DNA of 64,000 nucleotides from CAVZZG01 sp963779685 (GCA_963779685.1 CAVZZG010000003.1:620001-684000); one strand, 5' to 3'. Counted from the first letter of the stretch, positions 24,495 to 34,731 are shown. Notes: generated by a model from the letters alone, not told the origin. Numbers and translations: made by a program.

Positions 24495-25807
24495 CCCGAT
24501 ACGGCAACGAGGGCGGTACCGCGCAACGTCTGCGACGTCGCGGCGTCGATCCGCACCTGGACGAGCTCGCCGGGGACGGCCGGACCGTCGAAGATGACCG
24601 TCTTGTTGCCGCTCGAGCGACCGCGGCCGAGGCCGTCGTCCGTACGGCTCGCCCCTTCCACGAGGACCTCCTGCACCGTCCCGACCAGCGCCTGGTTGCG
24701 GGCCCGGGCGTGGGCCTGCACCAGTGCGACGAGCCGTTCGAGCCGCTCGTGCTTGACGTCGTCGGGCACCTGATCGGGCATCGCCGCGGCCTCGGTGCCG
24801 CGCCGCGGCGAGTAGAGGAACGTGAACGCGTGGTCGAAGCCCACCTGGTCGTACACGGCGAGCGTCGCAGCGAAGTCAGCCTCCGTCTCGCCCGGGAAGC
24901 CGACGATGACGTCGGTGGTGAGGGCGATCCGCGGCATGGCCGCGCGGATCCGCTCGACCAGGGCGAGGTAGCGCTCGGCGTCGTACGTGCGGCGCATCCG
25001 CCTCAGCACCTGCGACGAGCCGGATTGCATCGGCAGGTGCATGTGCGCGCAGGCGACGCGGCTCTCGGCCAGGGCCGTGATCACGTCGGCGCGCATGTCC
25101 TTCGGGTGGGGCGACGTGTAGCGCACCCGCGCGAGCCCGGCGATCGCGTCGAGCTTGCGGATCAGGTCGGCGAAGGTGAGCCGGTCGCCGATCGCGAGGT
25201 CGCGCCCGTAGGAGTTGACGTTCTGGCCGAGGAGCGTCAGTTCGCGCACGCCGTCGGCCACCAGCGCCTCGGCCTCCTGCAGCAGGTCGCGCCACGGCCG
25301 CGACTGCTCGCGGCCGCGGACGCTCGGGACGATGCAGTACGCGCACACGGAGTTGCAGCCCATCGAGATCTGCAGCCAGGCCTGAAAGGGCCGCTCGCGG
25401 TGCGTGGGCAGCTCCGCGGCGAACTCCTCGAAGGTCGCGAAGTGCCCGCGTGGCAGCGGGCCGCCCTCGAGGTATGGCCCGAGCCGGCCGATCGAGCCGG
25501 GACCGAAGGCGAAGTCCACGAACGGGTACTCCTGGAACAGCTCGTCCCGCATGGCCTCCGCGAAGCACCCGCCGACCACGATCCGCTTGCTCGGATCACG
25601 CTGTTTCATGGCGCGCGCATCCATGAGGTGCTGGAGGAAGCGACTGTCGGCCTTCTCGCGGATCGTGCAGGTGTTGAACACGATCACGTCGGCCGCGGCC
25701 GCATCCTGGGCCTCGGCGAGGCCCGCCGACTCGAGCAGGCCCTTGATCCGCTCGGAGTCGTGCGCGTTCATCTGGCAGCCGTAGGTGGTGACGTGGTAGC
25801 GCTGCAT
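24491..25807 (-). CDS. miaB: tRNA-2-methylthio-N6-dimethylallyladenosine synthase MiaB
   Basis: MiaB is a radical-SAM methylthiotransferase that acts on the product of MiaA. The 438-residue product has the UPF0004 domain with three cluster Cys (YGCQMN, NTCTIRE, GGCFAE). The radical-SAM motif is CNSVCAYC in MGCNSVCAYCIVPSVRGRE, and a TRAM domain ends the protein. The ATG at 25807 lies 17 bases after the rny stop and its stop overlaps miaA. An in-frame extension upstream is antisense-like and was not used. Confidence 0.97.
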   Translation of the reverse strand: MQRYHVTTYGCQMNAHDSERIKGLLESAGLAEAQDAAAADVIVFNTCTIREKADSRFLQHLMDARAMKQRDPSKRIVVGGCFAEAMRDELFQEYPFVDFAFGPGSIGRLGPYLEGGPLPRGHFATFEEFAAELPTHRERPFQAWLQISMGCNSVCAYCIVPSVRGREQSRPWRDLLQEAEALVADGVRELTLLGQNVNSYGRDLAIGDRLTFADLIRKLDAIAGLARVRYTSPHPKDMRADVITALAESRVACAHMHLPMQSGSSQVLRRMRRTYDAERYLALVERIRAAMPRIALTTDVIVGFPGETEADFAATLAVYDQVGFDHAFTFLYSPRRGTEAAAMPDQVPDDVKHERLERLVALVQAHARARNQALVGTVQEVLVEGASRTDDGLGRGRSSGNKTVIFDGPAVPGELVQVRIDAATSQTLRGTALVAVSG

Positions 25808-25824
25808 GCCGTCAGGGGATGAGA

Positions 25825-27366
25825 TTACTTGGCGAAGTCGGAGGCGCGGGACTCGCGGATCACGGTGACCTTGATCTGTCCCGGGTACTCGAGGCTGTCC
25901 TCGATCTCCTTGACGATCTCGCGGACGAGCAACGCCGCGCCGTCGTCGTCGACCTCTTCCGGCTTCACCATCACCCGCACGTCGCGCCCCGCCTGCATCG
26001 CGAAGCACTTGTCCACGCCCTTCTTGGACATCGCGATCGCCTCGAGCGCCTCGAGCCGCTTCATGTAGTTCTCGAGGCTCTCGCCGCGGGCACCCGGCCG
26101 GGCTGCGGAGATGGCGTCGGCGGCCTGCACGAGCACCGCCTCCACCGTCTGCGGCTCGACGTCGAAGTGGTGCGCCTCCACCGCGTGCACCACCGCCGGC
26201 GACTCGCCGTACTTCTTGCAGATCTGGCCGGAGATGATGGCGTGCGACCCCTCCACCTCGTGCGTGACGGCCTTGCCGATGTCGTGCAGCAGCGCCGCCC
26301 GCCGGGCCGTCTTCTGGTCGGCACCCATCTCGGCCGCCATCATGGAGGCCAGGTGTGCGCACTCGAGCGAGTGGCGCAGCACGCTCTGCCCGTAGGACGT
26401 GCGGTAGTTCAGGCGTCCGAGCACCTTCAGCAGCTCGGGATGCAGACCGGGCACGTTCGCCTCGAACGAGGCCTGCTCGCCGGCCTGGACGATCTTCTCC
26501 TCGATGTCGGACTTGGCCTGGTAGTACATCTCCTCGATGCGCGCCGGGTGGATCCGCCCGTCCGCGATCAGCTTCTCGAGCGTGAGGCGCGCGATCTCGC
26601 GCCGCACGCCGTCGAACCCCGAGAGGACGACGGCGCCCGGCGTGTCGTCGATGATCACGTCGCAGCCGGTGATCGTCTCGAGGGCGCGGATGTTGCGGCC
26701 CTCACGACCGATGATCCGCCCCTTCATGTCGTCGCTGGGTAACTCGACCGTGCTCACCGTGGTGGCGGCCGCGTGGCTGGCGGCCAGCCGGCCGATGCTG
26801 GTCGAGATGATGCTGCGGACACGCCGGTCGGCCTCGAGCTTGGCCTCCTCCTCCACGCGGCGCACCATCTTCGCCATGTCGTGGCGGGTCGACTCCTCCA
26901 GCTCGCGCAGGATCTGCTCCCGGGCCTGGGCCTGGCTCATGGCGCTGACGCGCTCGAGCTCGCGGATCTTCTCGTCCTTGGCGGCCTTCAGCTCGTCCTG
27001 GAGGGTCTTGGCGTGCTCCTCGCGATCGGCGACGCCCTGTTCGCGCCGGGCGAGCTCGGCGAGCTTCTCGTCGCCCTGCTCCTCGCGGGCGAGGATGCGC
27101 TCTTCGAGCTTGGCGAGCTCGGTGCGCCGCTCGTCCAGCTGCGACTCGGCCTCCTCGCGGATGCGGAGTGCGAGCTCCTTGGCCTCGAGCTCGGCCTCCT
27201 TGCGCAGCGCATCTGCGTCCCGCTTGGCGTCTTCGAGCGCAGCCGTGCTTGCGACCCGGTCGGCCTCGACGCGGACGCCGGCGACCTTCTTGTAGACGAG
27301 GAACGTGACCAACGCCCCTACCGCACCTGCCAGTAGGAGCAACGGCACCACCAGTACGGCGGCCAT
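25825..27366 (-). CDS. rny: Ribonuclease Y
   Basis: RNase Y is a membrane-anchored endoribonuclease that starts mRNA decay. The 513-residue product has one N-terminal membrane helix (about 4-24), a long coiled coil (about 30-190), a KH domain with KGRIIGREGRNIRALE, and an HD domain with LLHDIGKAVTHEVEGSHA. The ATG at 27366 follows an AGAGAGGTGA-type site. It heads a 12-gene coupled run. The upstream gap (27367-27564) holds its leader and a recX terminator-like hairpin; no clear -35/-10 was found. Confidence 0.97.
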   Translation of the reverse strand: MAAVLVVPLLLLAGAVGALVTFLVYKKVAGVRVEADRVASTAALEDAKRDADALRKEAELEAKELALRIREEAESQLDERRTELAKLEERILAREEQGDEKLAELARREQGVADREEHAKTLQDELKAAKDEKIRELERVSAMSQAQAREQILRELEESTRHDMAKMVRRVEEEAKLEADRRVRSIISTSIGRLAASHAAATTVSTVELPSDDMKGRIIGREGRNIRALETITGCDVIIDDTPGAVVLSGFDGVRREIARLTLEKLIADGRIHPARIEEMYYQAKSDIEEKIVQAGEQASFEANVPGLHPELLKVLGRLNYRTSYGQSVLRHSLECAHLASMMAAEMGADQKTARRAALLHDIGKAVTHEVEGSHAIISGQICKKYGESPAVVHAVEAHHFDVEPQTVEAVLVQAADAISAARPGARGESLENYMKRLEALEAIAMSKKGVDKCFAMQAGRDVRVMVKPEEVDDDGAALLVREIVKEIEDSLEYPGQIKVTVIRESRASDFAK

Positions 27367-27533
27367 CGGGCTTCACCTCTCTCCCCCGCCACGACGGGGT
27401 ATGTCGGGCCGCGTCCGCCACAGAAGCCGGATGCGGTGTGAGTAGTAGCGTCTACGTGCCTGCGATCCGGCCTACTGCCGGAGGAGTGTCGTGATTCAAC
27501 GATAGCGCGCACCCCTGGCACCGGCAATCAGTG

Positions 27534-27564
27534 CCTCGCCCGATCGCTGCGCGGCCGGGCGAGG
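27534..27564 (-). terminator. Hairpin directly after recX
   Basis: Arms 27534-27542 and 27556-27564 pair perfectly over 9 bp, GC-rich, starting at the base after the recX stop codon on the minus strand. No T-tract follows, so it is either a U-less terminator or an mRNA 3'-end stabiliser. Confidence 0.5.
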
Positions 27565-27969
27565 CTACATGTCCTCGGGCGTGAAGCCGCGCGCGATCAG
27601 CCGGCGCAGCGCCGCAGGCCCGTCGCGGCCTTCCACGGCACGGCGGGCCGCCCCGGTCACCCGGGCGGGGTCGAGCCCGGCGATGGTCCCGCGGACGACC
27701 TCCGCCGGCACCCCGGCCACGCGCAGATCGTGCTCGATCCGGGCCGGGCCCCAGCCTCGCTCGAGTCGGTGCTCGGCCATCGTCACGGCGAACCGGTCGT
27801 CGTCGACCATGCCCGCCGCCGCCAGCCGATCGACGGCGCGGGCAACCGCAGCCTCGTCGTCGACGCCACGCCCGAGCCTGGCGGCCAGCTCGGCGCGGCC
27901 GTACTCGCGACGTGCAAGCAACCGGGCCGCGGCCTCGAGCGCCCGCTGCTCGGGGTCGGTATCGGTCAC
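27565..27969 (-). CDS. recX: Recombination regulator RecX
   Basis: RecX binds RecA filaments and limits their activity. The 134-residue product is short and highly helical, with the family pattern in REYGRAELAARLGRGVDDEA and ERGWGPARIEHDLRVAGVP. The GTG at 27969 is seven bases after the recA stop, so it should be co-transcribed with recA under LexA control. Confidence 0.9.
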   Translation of the reverse strand: MTDTDPEQRALEAAARLLARREYGRAELAARLGRGVDDEAAVARAVDRLAAAGMVDDDRFAVTMAEHRLERGWGPARIEHDLRVAGVPAEVVRGTIAGLDPARVTGAARRAVEGRDGPAALRRLIARGFTPEDM

Positions 27970-27976
27970 GGCGACG

Positions 27977-29035
<1,059 letters not shown>

Positions 29036-29108
29036 GGTGACGACCTCCTGCCCGGACACGGGCGGTGTGCTTCCGAAAACAACCGGTCGCAGTCGCGGCC
29101 GGGAGGTC

Positions 29109-29114
29109 AGTATA
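29109..29114 (-). promoter_or_regulatory. recA promoter -10 box
   Basis: TATACT on the minus strand, about 75 bases before the recA ATG. The corresponding -35 region falls at about 29,132-29,138, touching the LexA box, so LexA binding would occlude RNA polymerase. Confidence 0.6.
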
Positions 29115-29135
29115 GGTGGGCGATCGGACGGAAAG

Positions 29136-29149
29136 CGAACAGGTGTTCG
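29136..29149. promoter_or_regulatory. LexA (SOS) box upstream of recA
   Basis: CGAACAGGTGTTCG is a perfect CGAAC-N4-GTTCG palindrome, the Gram-positive/actinobacterial LexA operator core. It is about 100 bases upstream of the recA start and abuts the promoter. It lies just inside the 3' end region of cinA. Confidence 0.88.
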
Positions 29150-29151
29150 CG

Positions 29152-30423
29152 TCAGTCGGTCGCGGGCGTGACCGCCATGCGCACGAGGTGCAACGCGGCC
29201 GTCGCGGACCAGTCGCGGACGTTCTCCCGCGGCCCCGGGAAGCGCCGTTCGGCCGGGCGCTCCACGCCCGGCGCCGAGACGTGGAGGTGCACGAGCCCGA
29301 CGGGCTTGGCGTCCGTCCCGCCGCCCGGCCCTGCGACACCGGTGACGGCGACGCCGACGTCGGCACCGGCGACCCGCCGGGCGCCCTGCGCCATCGCGGC
29401 CGCGCACTCCGCCGATACCGCGCCGAAGCGGTCGAGCAGGTCGGCCGGGACGCCGAGCACGTGCTGCTTGACCTCGTTCGCATAGGCGATCACGCCACCG
29501 AGGAGGACGTCCGACGCGCCCGGCACCGCGGCCACGCGCGCCGCCACCAGACCGGCCGTGCAGCTCTCCGCCGTCGCGAGCGTGAGGCCGCGGGCGCGGA
29601 GCAGGTCGAGGACGACGGCCTCCAGCCGGGCCTCGCCCTCCGCGTAGATCGCACGGCCGAGACGTGCGCGAAAACCGTCCGCCAGTGCGTCGCCGGCGGC
29701 CCGGTGCTGCTCCGGGTAGCGGATCACGATCTCGATCTCCGCCTTCGAGGCGCAGATCGTCGTCTCCGTGCCCCCGGAGTCGCCGCCGAGCTCCTCGAAG
29801 AGGTCGCCGACCTGCGACTCGGGCGTGCCGTACACCCGCAGGATGCGACGCGGCATCGCGGCCCGGGCCAGCACCGGCGCCACCAGCGGGTTCTCGACGG
29901 CCGCCGCCCACATCCGCTGCAGCTCCACCGGCGGCCCCGGCAGCACGACGATCACCTGGCTGCCATGCGGCACCACCACACCGGGAGCGGTGCCGACCGG
30001 GTCGAGGACCGCTGCACCGGCCGGTACCTGCGCCTGCTTGCGGTTGCCGCGGGCGTACCTCGCGAAGTCGACGCCGCGATGACGTGCGAAGTCGGCCACG
30101 ATCGCGTCGATCTTCGCCAGCGTCGCCTCGTCGACCGCGAGCTCGCGGCCGGTCACGCGCGCCACCACGGCCACCGTGCGATCGTCGTGGGTCGGGCCGA
30201 GCCCGCCGGACGTCACGACCAGATCGACGCCCTCGGCGAGCAGGCTCTCGAGCGCCTGCGCGATGGCGTCCTCGCCGTCGTCCACCTGCACCACCCGCAC
30301 CAGGCGCACGCCATGGGCGTCCAACTGGCGGGCGATCCAGCCCGAGTTCGTGTCCTGCGTACGGCCGATCAGGATCTCGCTACCGGTGACGAGCACGGCG
30401 GCGCGCGGGGCGGCGCCGGTCAC
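29152..30423 (-). CDS. cinA: CinA family protein (nicotinamide-nucleotide amidohydrolase)
   Basis: CinA proteins act in NAD recycling (NMN deamidase and ADP-ribose pyrophosphatase) and are often found beside recA. The 423-residue product has the MoCF/COG1058 N-terminal domain with GSEILIGRTQDTNSGWIARQ and TSGGLGPTHDDRT. A C-terminal amidohydrolase domain has ATAESCTAGLVAARV and VTGVAGPGGGTD. The GTG at 30423 overlaps the stop of the RodZ-like gene (GTGA). Length is normal. Confidence 0.95.
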   Translation of the reverse strand: MTGAAPRAAVLVTGSEILIGRTQDTNSGWIARQLDAHGVRLVRVVQVDDGEDAIAQALESLLAEGVDLVVTSGGLGPTHDDRTVAVVARVTGRELAVDEATLAKIDAIVADFARHRGVDFARYARGNRKQAQVPAGAAVLDPVGTAPGVVVPHGSQVIVVLPGPPVELQRMWAAAVENPLVAPVLARAAMPRRILRVYGTPESQVGDLFEELGGDSGGTETTICASKAEIEIVIRYPEQHRAAGDALADGFRARLGRAIYAEGEARLEAVVLDLLRARGLTLATAESCTAGLVAARVAAVPGASDVLLGGVIAYANEVKQHVLGVPADLLDRFGAVSAECAAAMAQGARRVAGADVGVAVTGVAGPGGGTDAKPVGLVHLHVSAPGVERPAERRFPGPRENVRDWSATAALHLVRMAVTPATD

Positions 30424-31199
30424 TTCAGCTGCTCGACCCGGCCGGTCGGCCGGACGAAGAACCTCGTCCCGGTCGGGATCAGGTACGAGTTGCCGTTCAC
30501 GACGAGCTTCGTGGCGCCCTCGACGCCGACCTCGATGGTGAAGCCGACGTCGTTGCGGAACGGCGGCGTCAGGTCGTGGCCGGGCTTGCCCTCGATCACG
30601 CCCGAGAAGAGCTGGGCTCCGGCGTGGCCGCGCCCGGCGTAGATCGTCACGTAGCAGGGCCGGTCGGCCGCGACCACGACGAGCGAGACGCGGCCGGCGG
30701 CCGCGGTGGCGATGTCGGCGGGCGAGGACGTCGTCGGCGCGATCACGGCCGGGTTGCCGACGCCCGACGTCGCCCCGGCAGTCACCGGCAGCGTCGCCGG
30801 CTGCTGGTTGCCGGCGCCGCGCGGATAGGTGGCCGCGACGATCACCAGCACGGCGATGGCGACGATGGCCGCCAGCGCCACGAGCACGGCGTTCGACTGA
30901 CGTCGCCCGCGGCGGTCGCGGTTGATCTGGCGCCGCCGCGCGAGGTGCTGATCCTCGTCCGACGGGTCGAAGAACCGGGAGTTGTACTCGTCCACGTAGA
31001 GCTGGCCGTCGAGGCCGAGGTAGGCCGCGTAGGTGCGCAGGAAGCCCCGGACGTAGGTCGGCCCGGGCAGCACGTCGAAGTCGTCGTCCTCGAGGGCGCG
31101 CAGGTAGCGCGCACGGATCTTCGTCTCCGTCTCGGCCTGGTCGAGCCCGAGGTGGAGCCGGTCACGCGCCTGACGGAGTGTCGATCCGATCTCGAACAT
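30420..31199 (-). CDS. RodZ-like helix-turn-helix membrane protein
   Basis: The 259-residue product has an N-terminal Xre-type HTH_25 domain (about 1-75; IGSTLRQARDRLHLGLDQAE, LPGPTYVRGFLRTYAAYLGL), a basic juxtamembrane stretch, one membrane helix (about 102-122), a Thr/Ala/Pro-rich linker and a C-terminal DUF4115-like beta domain. This is the RodZ arrangement, linked to cell shape via MreB. Actinobacterial homologues in the recA-cinA neighbourhood are common. The role in shape is family inference. No strong RBS precedes the ATG at 31199. Confidence 0.85.
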   Translation of the reverse strand: MFEIGSTLRQARDRLHLGLDQAETETKIRARYLRALEDDDFDVLPGPTYVRGFLRTYAAYLGLDGQLYVDEYNSRFFDPSDEDQHLARRRQINRDRRGRRQSNAVLVALAAIVAIAVLVIVAATYPRGAGNQQPATLPVTAGATSGVGNPAVIAPTTSSPADIATAAAGRVSLVVVAADRPCYVTIYAGRGHAGAQLFSGVIEGKPGHDLTPPFRNDVGFTIEVGVEGATKLVVNGNSYLIPTGTRFFVRPTGRVEQLK

Positions 31200-31351
31200 A
31201 GGGCCCGCGCCCCCCTGGGCGACGCCGCAAGTGTACGCCGTCGGGCCCGCCGGTGTGCCCGATGGCCCGCACAGTTAGGCGCATTTTCCGGGACACAGGG
31301 ACCGCTGGGGATGCCGGCTGGCGCGGTCAGCGGCCGAACCAGGCCCCTCGA

Positions 31352-31426
31352 GGTGAGCGATGGGACTCGAACCCACGACCGCCGGGACCACAACCCGGAG
31401 CTACCACCAGCTGAGCTACGCCCACC
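31352..31426 (-). tRNA. tRNA-His (GTG)
   Basis: The minus strand folds as a standard cloverleaf: 7-bp acceptor stem with one G-U, anticodon loop TTGTGGT (anticodon GTG), T-loop TTCGAGT. The extra G-1 expected of tRNA-His is present and faces the discriminator C. The 3' CCA is not encoded. Confidence 0.96.
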
Positions 31427-31455
31427 ATGTTGCCCGGCGCCTGCCGGACGACGCC

Positions 31456-31464
31456 AGTATAGAT
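31456..31464. promoter_or_regulatory. Overlapping divergent -10 boxes (tRNA-His and response regulator)
   Basis: AGTATAGAT reads TATACT on the minus strand (31456-31461), about 30 bases before tRNA-His, and TATAGAT on the plus strand, about 16 bases before the response-regulator GTG at 31480. Both genes may be served from the same short region. The -35 elements are not clear. Confidence 0.4.
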
Positions 31465-31479
31465 CGGTAGCATGGAGCC

Positions 31480-32206
31480 GTGCCGACGGTGCTCCTGGTG
31501 GAAGACGATCCCGTGCTCTCGCAGCTCATGCGCCGGCACCTCGTCGAGGCCGGCTTCTCCGTCGAGACGGCCGGCGACGGCGAATCGAGCCCTGCGCAAG
31601 CTCCGGTTCGAACGCCCCGATGTGGTCGTCCTCGACCTCATGATCCCGGGAGTCGACGGCTGGACCGTGATCGAGCAGGTGCGGGCCGAGGGCGACACGA
31701 CGCCGATCGTCGTGCTGTCGGCGCGCTCCGGCGAGCACGACAAGATCCACGCCCTCGAGCACGGCGCCGACGACTACATGGTGAAGCCGGCGTCGATGAA
31801 GGAGTTGGTCGCGCGCGTCCGTGCCAACCTCCGGCGGGCGAAGATCACACCGGCGGCCGCCGGGGACGAGCCGATCACCGTCGAGGGCCTGCGGCTCGAC
31901 CCGGACCGGCACGCGGCCTTCGTGCGCGTGCCGGGGGCCTCGTCCGACCCGGCGACGTGGCCCGACGCCGGTCTCACCGTCAAGGAGTTCCGCCTGCTCT
32001 GGACGCTCGCGCTGTCGGCCGGCCGCGCGATGAGCCGCGACGAGCTCCAGCAGCGGGTCTGGGGCATCCCGTACCGGCCGCGCGACCGCTCGGTGGACGT
32101 GTGCGTCCGCAAGATCCGCGAGAAGGTCGACGCCCGGGCCGACCATCGCAGCTTCGTGCAGACGCACTACGGCATCGGCTACCGGTTCGAGTCCCTGCCG
32201 GCATGA
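31480..32206 (+). CDS. OmpR/PhoB-family response regulator, interrupted by one frameshift
   Basis: The GTG at 31480 starts a receiver domain (MPTVLLVEDDPVLSQLM). At about 31,585 the frame breaks after GDGE and resumes one frame over with ALRKLRFERPDVVVLDLMIP. The phosphoacceptor Asp and conserved Lys (KPAS) follow, then a winged-helix domain with DELQQRVWGIPYRPRDRSVD. Removing one base restores about 241 residues of continuous protein. It closely resembles the regulator at 34732. Its stop overlaps the DUF47 gene (ATGA). An indel error is likelier than true inactivation. Confidence 0.85.
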
Positions 32207-32814
32207 ACCGGCTCTTCGGCAGGGGCGGGTCGTACTTCGGCATCATCGCGACGGCGGCCTCCACGGCCTTCGATGCGTCCGTCGTGCTGCGGGACGCCTG
32301 CGATCGGTACCCCGACCACTTCGAGTGGGCGGAGCGCGTCCACGCCCTCGAGCGCCGGGGCGATGATCTGGTCGCCCAGATGAAGACCGCCCTCGAGTCG
32401 ACCTTCGCGACGCCGGCTCCGGCGCGCGATCTGCACCGGCTCGTGACCGGGTTCGACGACATCACCGACCGCATCGACGACGTGGCCGAGGAACTGGCGC
32501 TCTACCGGCCGGTGTCGATGCCCGAGGGTGCGCGGGCGCAGGCACGGGTGCTGATGGTCGCCTGCGCGCGCCTGGCGGACGCGGCCGGCCGGCTGCCGGC
32601 CTTCGCGTTGATCGGCGGGGATCTCGAGGAGGTGCGGGCGCTGGAGGAGGAGGGCGATCGGCTGCGCCGCGACGCCACGGCAGCCCTCTTCCACTCGGGC
32701 CTGGACGCGCTCGAGATCATCCGCATCAAGAACGTGCTGGAGGGCCTGGAGAGCGCCATCGATGCGTGCCGGTCGGTCGCCGACGACCTCGCCATCGTCG
32801 CTCTGCGCCAGTGA
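32203..32814 (+). CDS. DUF47 / PhoU-like protein
   Basis: The 203-residue, all-helical product belongs to DUF47, PhoU-like proteins usually paired with Pit phosphate transporters. Typical segments are FDASVVLRDACDRYPDHFEW, DDLVAQMKTALESTFATP and a late EIIRIKNVLEGLESAIDACR. The ATG at 32203 overlaps the response-regulator stop (ATGA). No Pit gene adjoins it here, so it may instead signal phosphate status to the regulator or a kinase. That is inference. Confidence 0.85.
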   Translation: MNRLFGRGGSYFGIIATAASTAFDASVVLRDACDRYPDHFEWAERVHALERRGDDLVAQMKTALESTFATPAPARDLHRLVTGFDDITDRIDDVAEELALYRPVSMPEGARAQARVLMVACARLADAAGRLPAFALIGGDLEEVRALEEEGDRLRRDATAALFHSGLDALEIIRIKNVLEGLESAIDACRSVADDLAIVALRQ

Positions 32815-32821
32815 CCATCCG

Positions 32822-33436
32822 CTAGCGGGCAATGCTCGCGGCGAGTGCGAGCACCAGGACGGCGCCCGCGACGCCCGTCCATCGCCGGGCGGCGGCCGGC
32901 AGGCGATGGCGCAGCAGGCCGCCCGTCACCGCCAGCAGCACCTGCCAGGACAGCGACGCGAGGAAGGCCGCCAGCACGAACGCCACGCGCTGCGCGCCGG
33001 TGCCGTGGGCGACGCTGGGGAGCCCCAGCACGAGCGACGCGAAGTAGATCGCGGTCGGCGGGTTGACGATCGTCAGGGCCAGGAACTTCGCAGTGGTCGT
33101 CCTCGCACCCGGCGGCTCGGCGAGCGGGGCGTCGGGCGCGGTGCGGAATGCGTTGCGCAGCAGTATCAGCCCGACCACGGCGAGCACGACGGCGCTCGCG
33201 ATCCGCAGGGCGTTCGCGGCCGGCTCGAGCAGGTTCGCGATGGCGGAGCCGCCGATCACCGCGGCCGCCGCATACAGGCCGTCGGCGGCGGCCACGCCGA
33301 GCGCCGCGGCGAGCGCGTGACGCAGCCCGTAGCGGACGCCGCCGTCCACGATCAGCACGGCGATGGGCCCAACCGGTATCGCGATCGCGTAGCCCGCGGC
33401 GCCACCGGCGAGGATCGGCGCGATGAGATCCGTCAC
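32822..33436 (-). CDS. LysE/RhtB-family exporter
   Basis: The 204-residue product has about six membrane helices and the LysE-type start AAGYAIAIPVGPIAVLIVDG, with LTIVNPPTAIYFASLVLG later. The family exports amino acids. The GTG at 33436 overlaps the kinase stop (GTGA), so it is co-translated with a histidine kinase, an unusual pairing. It converges on the DUF47 gene with seven bases between stops. Confidence 0.85.
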   Translation of the reverse strand: MTDLIAPILAGGAAGYAIAIPVGPIAVLIVDGGVRYGLRHALAAALGVAAADGLYAAAAVIGGSAIANLLEPAANALRIASAVVLAVVGLILLRNAFRTAPDAPLAEPPGARTTTAKFLALTIVNPPTAIYFASLVLGLPSVAHGTGAQRVAFVLAAFLASLSWQVLLAVTGGLLRHRLPAAARRWTGVAGAVLVLALAASIAR

Positions 33437-34626
33437 GGTGCGAGTTCGGGCGGCTCGGGGAGGACGATCCGCACCGTCGTGCCCTCGCCGGGCAGCGAGA
33501 CGGCCGAGACGCGGCCCGTGTGGGCCTCGATGATGTGCTTCACCACCGCCAGGCCGAGGCCCGTCCCGGCGCCGGCCCGCGACGCGTCGCCGCGGTAGAA
33601 GCGCTCGAACACGTGCGGCAGGTGCTCCGGGGGAATGCCGAGCCCCGTGTCCATCACGGCGATCTCGACCTCGCCGGCGAGACCCCGCACCGACACCGTC
33701 ACGACGGCGTCCGGCCCGCCGTGGCGGAGCGCGTTGTCGACCAGGTTGCCGATCACGACCTCCAGCAGCCGCCCCGCGATGGCGACCCGCAGGCCGCTCA
33801 CCGCATCGACCTCGAGCCGGCGGCCACGCCCGGTGCGCCGCGCCCGCGCGTCGGCGATCACGGCCTCGGCGATCGCGCCCGGATCTGCGGTCTCCGCCGA
33901 CAGCGTCGCCTCCCCCTGGTCGAGCGCGGCCAGGAGCAGCATCTCGTCGATCAGGCGTCGCATGTTGTCGATCTCGATCTCGGTCTGGGCGACGAGCGCC
34001 TCGCGCTCGGCATGCGACTGCGGCAGCAGGAGGGTCTCGACGAGGCCGAGGATGCGCGCGAGCGGCGTGCGCAGCTCGTGCGAGACGGCGGCGGAGAACA
34101 GCCGGCGCGACTCCCTGAAGTCGACCGCCGCGGTGACGTCGGTCAGCACCGCGACCGCGGCTCGCGTGTCGCCGTCCGGGTGCGAGCGCAGGCGGACCTC
34201 GTAGGCCCGCCGCACCGGCTCGCCGGTGACGATCTCGCACTCCAGGGCCGGCGGTCCGTGGAGGACGGCGTCCAGCGCCGCCTTCAGGTCTCGCGAGATC
34301 GCGGCCACCGGCGTGCCGGGGGCTGCGGCCGGAAGCGCCGCGCGGGCCGCGACGTTGACCCGCCGCACGACGCCGTCGCCGTCGAACACGATCACCGGCT
34401 CCGGGCAGGCGTCCAGCACCGCTTCGCGGGAGAACAGCATCGCGGACAGGTCGTCCCGCGGTACGCGGTTGTGGAGCTCGCGCTGCAACGCGATCGCGAT
34501 CGGCTGATCGGGCGCGCCGAGCAGGGCGAGCGCCGCCTGGCGATCGCGCGTGGCCCGTCGCGCCGCAGCCGCGAACCAGCCAGCGGTGATGGCCAGCGCG
34601 ACGCAGAGGATCGACAGGACGATCAC
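33433..34626 (-). CDS. PhoR-like sensor histidine kinase
   Basis: The 397-residue product has a single N-terminal membrane helix (about 2-20), a PAS-like domain (about 68-165), the HisKA box VSHELRTPLARILG (His near residue 182), an N box NLVDNALRHGG and G boxes MDTGLGIPPEHLPHVFERFY and GTGLGLAVVKHIIEAH. The one-helix-plus-PAS layout is that of PhoR/SenX3 phosphate sensors. The start is GTG. It is divergent from the regulator at 34732, its probable partner, and overlaps the LysE gene. Confidence 0.9.
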   Translation of the reverse strand: MIVLSILCVALAITAGWFAAAARRATRDRQAALALLGAPDQPIAIALQRELHNRVPRDDLSAMLFSREAVLDACPEPVIVFDGDGVVRRVNVAARAALPAAAPGTPVAAISRDLKAALDAVLHGPPALECEIVTGEPVRRAYEVRLRSHPDGDTRAAVAVLTDVTAAVDFRESRRLFSAAVSHELRTPLARILGLVETLLLPQSHAEREALVAQTEIEIDNMRRLIDEMLLLAALDQGEATLSAETADPGAIAEAVIADARARRTGRGRRLEVDAVSGLRVAIAGRLLEVVIGNLVDNALRHGGPDAVVTVSVRGLAGEVEIAVMDTGLGIPPEHLPHVFERFYRGDASRAGAGTGLGLAVVKHIIEAHTGRVSAVSLPGEGTTVRIVLPEPPELAP

Positions 34627-34669
34627 ACGGGGAGGATACGGGTGGCCATGCGACGCAGGTGCCCCGCTT

Positions 34670-34687
34670 CTTCACCATCACGCCACC
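34670..34687 (+). promoter_or_regulatory. Candidate PHO-box-like direct repeat
   Basis: Between the divergent kinase and regulator genes, CTTCACC (34670-34676) and CGCCACC (34681-34687) are spaced as 11-base direct repeats. The actinobacterial PHO box is tandem GTTCACC with 4-base gaps; the first unit matches 6 of 7, the second only 4 of 7. Tentative. Confidence 0.25.
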
Positions 34688-34731
34688 ACACCGGAGCCCC
34701 CTGTCAGACGCCGCCCGCATAGCCTGGAGGG

